Shown here: positions 57,709 to 64,000 of the stretch, in pieces | How positions within the stretch are numbered: the first letter of the stretch is position 1 | Layout: every line of letters starts with the position of its first letter | Origin: JAGVSZ01 sp019137045 | Lineage (GTDB): Bacteria; Pseudomonadota; Gammaproteobacteria; Burkholderiales; SG8-39 | Length of the DNA stretch: 64,000 nt | Assembly (NCBI GenBank): GCA_046347635.1 | Contig: JAXMFT010000016.1 | Span: 1-64,000 of the forward strand | Direction: 5' to 3' | Program-made: the position numbers and the translations under genes | Notes under the pieces: generated by a model | The model's input: the letters and a program-made list of their open reading frames with translations, nothing else | Told to the model about the DNA's origin: nothing | Database searches by the model: none

Positions 57709-59063
57709 ACCGTCCGGAGCGTCGCGGCGCTGCGAGGACCACCGTCCTGGTGGTGGACGACGAGGCCGACATCCGCGAGCTGCTCGAGCTCACGCTGCTG
57801 CGCATGGGGCTGTCGGTCGAGTGTGCCGGCAGCGTCGCCGAGGCGCTGGAGCAGCTGAAGCGCCACTCGTTCGACCTGTGCCTCACCGACATGCGGCTGC
57901 CGGACGGCGACGGGCTCGACCTGGTGCGGCACATCGGGACGAACTGCTCCGACCTCCCGGTGGCGGTGATCACGGCGCACGGCAGCACCGAGAACGCGGT
58001 TGCGGCGCTCAAGGCCGGCGCGTTCGACTACGTCTCGAAGCCGCTCTCCCTCGAGCAGCTGCGCACGCTCGTCAAGTCGGCGCTCGACCTGCCGCAGAAG
58101 GTCGCGCCCAGGACCGCGTCCGAGCACCGACTGCTCGGCGAGACGCCGCCGATCCAGCAGGTGCGCGCGACGATCGACAAGCTCGCGCGCAGCCAGGCAC
58201 CGATCTACATCACCGGCGAGTCGGGCAGCGGCAAGGAGCTGGCGGCGCGGCTGATCCACGAGAACGGGGCGCGGCGGGACCGGGCGTTCGTTGCGGTCAA
58301 CTGCGGGGCGATTCCGGAGAACCTCGTCGAGAGCGAGTTCTTCGGGTATCGAAAGGGCGCGTTCACCGGTGCGGACGCCGACCGGGAGGGGTTCTTTCAC
58401 GCGGCAAACTCGGGCACGCTCTTCCTGGACGAGGTCGCCGATCTCCCGCTCGCGATGCAGGTGAAGCTGCTGCGGGCGATCCAGGAGAAGCGGGTGCGCA
58501 AGGTCGGGGCGACGTCCGAGGATCCGGTCGACGTGCGCATCATCTGCGCGACTCACCAGGATCTCGCCCGGCTGGTGGAGGCCGGGAAGTTCCGCCAGGA
58601 CCTCTACTACCGGCTGGCGGTGATCGAGTTGCGCATGCCCTCGCTCAGGGAATGCCGCGAGGACATCCCGCTCCTCGCCGAGGCGATCCTCGCGCGCTTC
58701 GACGGCGAGAGCGGCCAGGCGCGGCCGCGCCTCTCGAAGGCCGCGGTCGCCGCCCTGGTCGCCTACGACTTCCCCGGCAACGCGCGCGAGCTAGAGAACA
58801 TCCTCGAGCGGGCGGTGGCGCTCTGCGCCCGCGAGGAGATCGATCCCGAGGACCTCCAGCTCGCCCCGCCGAAGATCGCGGCGGAGGAGGGAGCGAGTCC
58901 GAATGCGAAATGGCCGCTGCAGGACTATCTGGACCGGGTCGAGCGCGAGGCGATCCTGGAGGCGCTCGACAAGACCCGGTTCAACCGGACCGCCGCCGCC
59001 AAGCTGCTCGGCATCACCTTCCGGGCGCTGCGCTACCGGATGGAGCGTCTGGGCATCCATTGA
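57705..59063 (+). CDS. pilR: Sigma54-dependent response regulator PilR
   Basis: NtrC-type activator of pilA, 452 residues. The receiver has D18/D19 and phosphoacceptor D62 (LTDMRLPDGDG). The AAA+ domain has Walker A GESGSGKE, the GAFTGA loop that touches sigma54, and Walker B GTLFLDEVADLP. The C-terminal Fis-type helix-turn-helix is NRTAAAKLLGITFRALRYRMERLGI. It overlaps pilS by four bases and its stop overlaps the ampD start. Confidence 0.95.
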   Translation: MNRPERRGAARTTVLVVDDEADIRELLELTLLRMGLSVECAGSVAEALEQLKRHSFDLCLTDMRLPDGDGLDLVRHIGTNCSDLPVAVITAHGSTENAVAALKAGAFDYVSKPLSLEQLRTLVKSALDLPQKVAPRTASEHRLLGETPPIQQVRATIDKLARSQAPIYITGESGSGKELAARLIHENGARRDRAFVAVNCGAIPENLVESEFFGYRKGAFTGADADREGFFHAANSGTLFLDEVADLPLAMQVKLLRAIQEKRVRKVGATSEDPVDVRIICATHQDLARLVEAGKFRQDLYYRLAVIELRMPSLRECREDIPLLAEAILARFDGESGQARPRLSKAAVAALVAYDFPGNARELENILERAVALCAREEIDPEDLQLAPPKIAAEEGASPNAKWPLQDYLDRVEREAILEALDKTRFNRTAAAKLLGITFRALRYRMERLGIH

Positions 59064-59665
59064 CTCGCTCTGCGGGCCAGACGAGGCGCCCGCCGCGCGG
59101 CGGGCGGCGGCGGGCGCGGTTCGCGTTCGACGCCCGTGGACGCGCCGCGGGGGTCCGGTTCGTCGCCTCCCCGAACTGTGACGATCGGCCGGCGGGCGAG
59201 ACGGTCCGGCTGGTCGTGATCCACGGCATCAGCCTGCCGCCCGGGGAGTTCGGGGGCGATGCCATCGAGCGGCTGTTCTGCAACCGCCTGGACTGCGACG
59301 CTCACCCCTACTTCGCGCAGTTGCGGGAGGTGCGGGTATCCGCCCACTTCCTCATTCGCCGCTCCGGCGAGCTGTTGCAGTTCGTGCCGTGCACGCGCCG
59401 CGCCTGGCACGCCGGAGCGTCGAGCTGGCGCGGGCGCGAGCGCTGCAACGATTTCTCGGTGGGGATCGAACTCGAAGGCACCGACGAGATCCCGTACTCG
59501 GATCCGCAGTACGCGGCACTGGGCGAGCTCGTCACGGCCCTCGTGCGCACCTATCCCGTCGCGGACGTGGTGGGGCACGCCGACATCGCGCCGACCCGCA
59601 AGACCGACCCCGGCCCGTCGTTCGACTGGCCGCGGTTGCGCGCGCTCATCCGCCGTAGCGACTGA
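59060..59665 (+). CDS. ampD: 1,6-anhydro-N-acetylmuramyl-L-alanine amidase
   Basis: Cytoplasmic zinc amidase that recycles anhydro-muropeptides. It has the N-terminal zinc histidine in LVVIHGISLPPGEFGG, the substrate segments SAHFLIRRSGELLQFVP and WHAGASSWRGRERCNDFSVGIELEG, and the second zinc ligand with the catalytic lysine in GHADIAPTRKTDPGPSFDW. The start is likely TTG 59060, overlapping the pilR stop (TTGA); no ATG lies upstream of the conserved part, so the exact N-terminus is uncertain. Confidence 0.92.
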   Translation: MTRSAGQTRRPPRGGRRRARFAFDARGRAAGVRFVASPNCDDRPAGETVRLVVIHGISLPPGEFGGDAIERLFCNRLDCDAHPYFAQLREVRVSAHFLIRRSGELLQFVPCTRRAWHAGASSWRGRERCNDFSVGIELEGTDEIPYSDPQYAALGELVTALVRTYPVADVVGHADIAPTRKTDPGPSFDWPRLRALIRRSD

Positions 59666-59712
59666 CCTGCGCACCCGAACGCGTGCGTGCCGCCGCGCCG
59701 CGCGGGTGCCGG

Positions 59713-59734
59713 CGGCGTGACGCAATTCACGCCG
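59713..59734. promoter_or_regulatory. CRP-type palindrome upstream of nrdA
   Basis: CGGCGTGA-CGCAAT-TCACGCCG, an 8-bp perfect inverted repeat containing GTGA-N6-TCAC. It is centred 83 bp from the nrdA -10 centre (near -92.5), in helical phase with the -61.5 site upstream of pilSR. It could also form a hairpin after ampD. Confidence 0.5.
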
Positions 59735-59780
59735 GCTGCGCGCGCGTCGGCCCGGACCGCTGAAAAGACAGAGAAAAATG

Positions 59781-59809
59781 TTGCAAGCGAAAAACTCGCG
59801 CACTAGAAT
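59781..59809 (+). promoter_or_regulatory. nrdAB promoter
   Basis: TTGCAA (59781-59786) and TAGAAT (59804-59809), 17 bp apart; start near 59816. The -10 lies inside the first NrdR box. Confidence 0.65.
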
Positions 59810-59846
59810 TAGTGCCGGACTGGAGGGCGCACACTATATATTGTGG
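59800..59846. promoter_or_regulatory. Paired NrdR boxes
   Basis: Box 1, GCACTAGAATTAGTGC (59800-59815), covers the -10. Box 2, ACACTATATATTGTGG (59831-59846), matches the NrdR consensus closely and lies just downstream of the start. They are 31 bp apart start to start, three helical turns, the spacing used by the ribonucleotide-reductase repressor NrdR. The nrdR gene is not in the window. Confidence 0.85.
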
Positions 59847-59933
59847 TCGACCCGCCAGCTCGGGCCGACCGAGCCGGACGCGGCGGGCCAGACCGAAAAG
59901 ACGCGCGCAGTCGCGAGAAGAGGAGACAGCAGG

Positions 59934-62777
59934 ATGCAGCTGGCCGGTGAGAGCGCGCAGATCCAGTCCTTCGCCGTCGCGACTTTCGCCGAAGGCGCCG
60001 CTCCGGCCCAGCCTGCCGTCCTGTCCGAGTTCAGGATCATCCGCCGGAACGGGGCGGTGGCCGGCTTCGAGCCGGCGAAGATCAGCGTGGCGTTGACGAA
60101 GGCTTTCCTGGCGGTCAACGGCGGCCAGGGCGCGGCGTCCGCGCGCATCCGCGAGCTCGTCGCGACGCTCACGCAGGCGGTCGTAGCGGCCCTGGTTCGG
60201 CGCCAACCCCTCGGCGGTACCTTTCACATCGAAGACATCCAGGACCAGGTGGAGCTCGCCCTGATGCGGTCCGGGGAGCACGACGTCGCCCGGGCCTACG
60301 TGCTCTACCGCGAGAAGCGTGCCCAGGCGCGTGCGATCGAGTCGGCCCAGCGCAGAGCGGTCGCCGCCGAGCCGGTTCTGCACGTCGTCGAGGGGGGCGA
60401 GCGCAGGCCGCTCGACACGAGCCGGCTCGCCGCCCTGATCCGGTCCGCCTGCGCGGGCCTCGGGGAGGCGGTCGAACCGCAGCTGATCCTGCGCGAGACG
60501 GTCAAGAATCTGTACGACGGCGTGCCGATGGACGAGGTGCGCAAGTCCGCCGTGCTCTCGGCCCGGGCCCTGATCGAGAAGGATCCCGGGTACTCGTTCG
60601 TCACCGCGCGCCTGCTGCTCGAAATCATCCGGCGCGAGGTGCTCGGCGAGGAGGTCGCGCAGGCCGACATGGCGACGCGCTATGCCGACTACTTTGCGCA
60701 GTTCATCAAGGACGGGATCCGGGCCGAGCTGCTCGACGAGCGGCTGGCGCGGTTCGACCTGCTCAGGCTCGGCGCGGCGCTAGATGCGTCACGCGACCTG
60801 GGGTTCGGATACCTGGGGTTGCAGACGCTCTACGACCGCTACTTCCTCCACGTGCAGGGGCGGCGCATCGAGCTGCCGCAGGCGTTCTTCATGCGCGTCG
60901 CGATGGGCCTCGCCCTGGACGAGATCAACAAGGAGGAGCGAGCGATCGAGTTCTACCGCGTGCTCTCGAGCTTCGACTTCATGAGCTCGACGCCGACCCT
61001 GTTCAATTCCGGTACGCGGCGCTCCCAGCTCTCGAGCTGCTACCTGACGACCGTGTCCGACGACCTCGACGGCATCTACGAGGCGATCAAGGAGAACGCG
61101 CTGCTCGCCAAGTATGCCGGCGGCCTCGGCAACGACTGGACGCCCGTGCGCGCGCTCGGCAGCCACATCAAGGGCACCAACGGCAAGTCGCAGGGCGTGG
61201 TGCCGTTCCTGAAAGTCGTGAACGACACCGCCGTCGCGGTCAACCAGGGCGGCAAGCGCAAGGGCGCGGTGTGCTCGTACCTCGAGACCTGGCACCTCGA
61301 TGTCGAGGAGTTCCTCGAGTTGCGCAAGAACACCGGGGACGACCGGCGGCGCACGCACGACATGAACACCGCGAACTGGGTGCCGGACCTGTTCATGCGC
61401 CGCGTGCTGGAGAACGGCGAGTGGACGCTCTTCAGCCCCTCCGACTGCCCCGATCTGCACGACAAGTTCGGCGCGGCGTTCGACCAAGCCTACGTCGCGT
61501 ACGAGGACAAGGCTGCGCGGGGAGAACTGCGCCTGTTCAAGAAGATGCCGGCGGTGCACCTCTGGCGCAAGATGCTCTCGATGCTGTTCGAGACCGGGCA
61601 TCCCTGGATCACGTTCAAGGATCCGTGCAACGTGCGCTCGCCCCAGCAGCACGTGGGGGTCGTCCACAGCTCCAATCTCTGCACCGAGATCACCCTGAAC
61701 ACGAGCGATCGCGAGATCGCGGTGTGCAATCTGGGGTCGGTGAACCTGGTCGCGCACATGCGCGACGGCCGGCTCGACCACGACAAGCTCAGGCGCACCA
61801 TCGGCACCGCGATGCGGATGCTCGACAACGTGATCGACATCAACTACTACGCGGTCGCCAAGGCGCGCAACTCGAACCTCAAGCACCGCCCGGTCGGCCT
61901 CGGCATCATGGGCTTCCAGGACTGCCTGCACCTGCTGCGCCTGCCGTACGGCTCGCAGGACGCGGTCGAGTTCGCCGACCGATCGATGGAGGCGGTGGCC
62001 TACTACGCGTACTGGGCCTCCACCGAGCTTGCCGAGGAGCGCGGCCGGTATTCGAGCTTCAAGGGTTCGCTCTGGGATCGCGGCATCCTTCCGCAGGACT
62101 CGTTGCGGCTGCTGCGCGAGGAGCGCGGCGGCCACGTCGAGATCGACGCGAGCGAAACCCTCGACTGGCCGGCGCTGCGCGCGCGCATCGGGCAGCACGG
62201 GATGCGCAACTCGAACTGCCTCGCCATCGCGCCGACGGCGACGATCGCGAACATCGTCGGCGTCTCGGCGTCGATCGAGCCGACCTACCAGAACCTCTAC
62301 GTCAAGTCGAACCTGTCGGGGGAGTTCACCGTCGTCAACGAGTACCTGGTGGCCGACCTGAAGAAGCTCGGGCTCTGGGACGAGGTCATGATCGCGGACC
62401 TGAAGTACTTCGACGGCAACCTGGCGCGCATCGACCGGGTGCCGCCGGATCTGCGCCAGCTGTACGCGACGGCATTCGAGATCGAGCCGTCCTGGCTGGT
62501 CGAAGCGGGGGCGCGGCGGCAGAAGTGGATCGACCAGTCCCAATCCCTGAACCTCTACCTCGCGAACGCATCGGGGAAGCGGCTGGACGACACCTACAAG
62601 CTCGCCTGGCTGCGCGGACTGAAGACGACGTACTACCTGCGCACGCTCGGTGCGACGCACGCCGAGAAGTCCACCGTCAAGGCCGGCCAGCTGAACGCGG
62701 TTGCGGCGGAAGGGACGGCGCCCGCCGAGCCGAAGTTCTGCGCGATCGACGCCCCGGACTGCGAGGCGTGCCAGTGA
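59934..62777 (+). CDS. nrdA: Ribonucleotide reductase class Ia, alpha subunit
   Basis: Catalytic subunit, 947 residues, reducing ribonucleotides. The N-terminal ATP-cone (activity switch) is about residues 30-120 (SEFRIIRRNGAVAGFEPAKISVALTKAF). The active-site triad is N581/C583/E585 in SSNLCTEITLN, and the C-terminal redox pair is in DCEACQ. ATG 59934 has GAGGAG upstream; the open frame starts at 59778 but would run through the promoter and NrdR boxes. It is followed by nrdB after 28 bp. Confidence 0.96.
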   Translation: MQLAGESAQIQSFAVATFAEGAAPAQPAVLSEFRIIRRNGAVAGFEPAKISVALTKAFLAVNGGQGAASARIRELVATLTQAVVAALVRRQPLGGTFHIEDIQDQVELALMRSGEHDVARAYVLYREKRAQARAIESAQRRAVAAEPVLHVVEGGERRPLDTSRLAALIRSACAGLGEAVEPQLILRETVKNLYDGVPMDEVRKSAVLSARALIEKDPGYSFVTARLLLEIIRREVLGEEVAQADMATRYADYFAQFIKDGIRAELLDERLARFDLLRLGAALDASRDLGFGYLGLQTLYDRYFLHVQGRRIELPQAFFMRVAMGLALDEINKEERAIEFYRVLSSFDFMSSTPTLFNSGTRRSQLSSCYLTTVSDDLDGIYEAIKENALLAKYAGGLGNDWTPVRALGSHIKGTNGKSQGVVPFLKVVNDTAVAVNQGGKRKGAVCSYLETWHLDVEEFLELRKNTGDDRRRTHDMNTANWVPDLFMRRVLENGEWTLFSPSDCPDLHDKFGAAFDQAYVAYEDKAARGELRLFKKMPAVHLWRKMLSMLFETGHPWITFKDPCNVRSPQQHVGVVHSSNLCTEITLNTSDREIAVCNLGSVNLVAHMRDGRLDHDKLRRTIGTAMRMLDNVIDINYYAVAKARNSNLKHRPVGLGIMGFQDCLHLLRLPYGSQDAVEFADRSMEAVAYYAYWASTELAEERGRYSSFKGSLWDRGILPQDSLRLLREERGGHVEIDASETLDWPALRARIGQHGMRNSNCLAIAPTATIANIVGVSASIEPTYQNLYVKSNLSGEFTVVNEYLVADLKKLGLWDEVMIADLKYFDGNLARIDRVPPDLRQLYATAFEIEPSWLVEAGARRQKWIDQSQSLNLYLANASGKRLDDTYKLAWLRGLKTTYYLRTLGATHAEKSTVKAGQLNAVAAEGTAPAEPKFCAIDAPDCEACQ

Positions 62778-62805
62778 TCCGCGCCACGGGATCGCGGGAA
62801 ACCGG

Positions 62806-63969
62806 ATGCTGAATTTCGACGAAGACCCCGGGTTGCGCGGCGGAGGTGTCGCGGCACCGCGATTGGTGCCGAACGCAGCTCGGGCGCAGGCGAATGCGCA
62901 GCCGGAAGCCGCGCGCGCGTCGGCTGGCGCCGGCCGGCAGGCGCAGGGGTTTCGTCGCATTCGGGTGGAGGACAAGCGGATCATCAACGGCGGCACGGAC
63001 GTCAACCAGCTGGTGCCGTTCAAGTACAAGTGGGCCTGGGAGAAGTACCTCGCGGCGTGCGCAAACCACTGGATGCCGCAGGAAATCAACATGAGCCGCG
63101 ACATCGCGCTGTGGAAGGATCCGGGCGGGTTGACCGAGGACGAGCGTCGCGTGGTGAAGCGCAACCTCGGTTTCTTCGTGACCGCGGACTCGCTTGCCGC
63201 GAACAACATCGTGCTCGGGACCTACCGCCACATCACCGCGCCCGAGTGCCGGCAGTACCTGCTGCGACAGGCGTTCGAGGAGGCGATCCACACGCACGCC
63301 TACCAGTACATCGTGGAGAGCCTGGCCCTGGACGAGGGCGAGGTCTTCAACGCCTACCACGAGGTCGCGAGCATCCGGGACAAGGACGAGTTCCTCATTC
63401 CCTTCATCGACACTCTCACCAACCCGGCGTTCAGGACCGGTACGCCCGAGGCCGACCAGGCCCTGCTGAAGAGCCTGATCGTCTTCGCATGCATCATGGA
63501 GGGGCTGTTCTTCTACGTCGGATTCGCGCAGATTCTCGCGCTCGGACGGCAGAACAAGATGACCGGCGCCGCGGAGCAGTACCAGTACATCCTGCGCGAC
63601 GAGTCGATGCACTGCAATTTCGGCATCGACCTGATCAATCAGATCAAGCTCGAGAATGCGCACTTGTGGACCGCCGAGTTCCGCGAGCAGATCCGGGCTC
63701 TATTCCAGAAGGCGGTGGAGCTCGAGTACCGCTATGCCGAGGACACCATGCCGCGCGGCGTGCTCGGCCTGAATGCGCCGATGTTCAAGGAGTATCTGCG
63801 GTACATCGCGAACAGGCGCTGCCACCAGATCGGCGTCGAGCAGCTCTACGCGGGCGCCTCCAATCCGTTTCCGTGGATGAGCGAGATGATCGATCTGAAG
63901 AAGGAGCGCAATTTCTTCGAGACGCGCGTCATCGAGTACCAGACCGGCGGCGCGCTCAGTTGGGACTAG
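62806..63969 (+). CDS. nrdB: Ribonucleotide reductase class Ia, beta subunit
   Basis: Radical-generating diiron subunit, 387 residues. Ligands equivalent to the E. coli set are D128, E159 and H162, with the radical tyrosine Y166 (FEEAIHTHAY). The second-half ligands are in CIMEGLFF and RDESMHCNFG. The N-terminal 45 residues are an Ala/Arg-rich linker not seen in E. coli. The ATG is preceded by CGGGAAACCGG. Only 31 bases follow the stop, too few to identify the next gene; an ATG at 63970 is noted but not called. Confidence 0.95.
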   Translation: MLNFDEDPGLRGGGVAAPRLVPNAARAQANAQPEAARASAGAGRQAQGFRRIRVEDKRIINGGTDVNQLVPFKYKWAWEKYLAACANHWMPQEINMSRDIALWKDPGGLTEDERRVVKRNLGFFVTADSLAANNIVLGTYRHITAPECRQYLLRQAFEEAIHTHAYQYIVESLALDEGEVFNAYHEVASIRDKDEFLIPFIDTLTNPAFRTGTPEADQALLKSLIVFACIMEGLFFYVGFAQILALGRQNKMTGAAEQYQYILRDESMHCNFGIDLINQIKLENAHLWTAEFREQIRALFQKAVELEYRYAEDTMPRGVLGLNAPMFKEYLRYIANRRCHQIGVEQLYAGASNPFPWMSEMIDLKKERNFFETRVIEYQTGGALSWD

Positions 63970-64000
63970 ATGGTTGCCGCGCGAACACGATCGAACCATG

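Noticed and set aside
59778..59933. N-terminal extension of nrdA by 52 codons
   Set aside because: It would translate through the promoter and both NrdR boxes; ATG 59934 has a good Shine-Dalgarno.
63970..64000. ATG directly after nrdB
   Set aside because: Only ten codons are visible before the window ends; no support for a gene.

Overview
The window is a stretch of very GC-rich bacterial chromosome with dense, mostly ATGA/GTGA-overlapping operons. Gene content and gene order (ilvBNC-psd-pssA-leuA, rplU-rpmA-obgE-proB, pilS-pilR-ampD, a sigma factor-DUF3619-DUF3106 set, holC next to pepA and valS) point to a betaproteobacterium. The left third shows that it oxidises reduced sulfur. No insertion sequences, prophage, CRISPR array or origin were seen.

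Region 1 (1-19,408) is a sulfur-oxidation island. It opens with the end of a molybdopterin sulfite dehydrogenase operon (soeABC-like). A strong promoter (3194-3222) follows, and then a long sHdr operon: tusA, hdrC1, hdrB1, hdrA, hyp, hdrC2, hdrB2, lbpA1, dsrE, lbpA2. This continues into the lipoate-assembly genes lipS1, sLpl-type ligase, lipT and lipS2. Two small exported-protein genes (a DUF336/HbpS-like protein and a lipoprotein) sit between lipT and lipS2. A second promoter with an operator-like palindrome drives dsrE2 and a FadL-type porin, ending in a clear terminator. Behind it lies an overlapping trio: an unknown 129-residue protein, a second lipoate-ligase-like protein and a degenerate receiver. 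The implied scheme is sulfane sulfur handed from TusA/DsrE proteins to the sHdr complex, electrons taken by lipoylated LbpA, and sulfite oxidised by Soe in the cytoplasm.

Region 2 (19,409-33,102) has a Cys-rich 99-residue unknown behind an FNR-type promoter. It is followed by a two-component system, an MFS exporter, valS-DUF-holC-pepA (minus strand), lptFG (plus) and an RDD/DUF3106/DUF3619/sigma-factor operon (minus).

Region 3 (33,103-39,971) is branched-chain amino acid and phospholipid synthesis: ilvB, ilvN, ilvC, psd, pssA and leuA. A G-quadruplex-prone tract lies between ilvN and ilvC. A leucine-rich, apparently leaderless leader peptide precedes leuA.

Region 4 (39,972-64,000) holds wrbA/DUF2069, two tandem PilZ-like paralogues, pyrF, a lytic transglycosylase with proS, rppH and a rubrerythrin/Fe-S/DUF3501 operon. 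These are followed by proB-obgE-rpmA-rplU, ispB, tRNA-Pro(CGG), a PP0621-like gene with pilS-pilR-ampD, and nrdAB behind a paired NrdR box. GTGA-N6-TCAC palindromes of CRP type lie upstream of three of the operons (response regulator, PP0621/pilSR, nrdAB).
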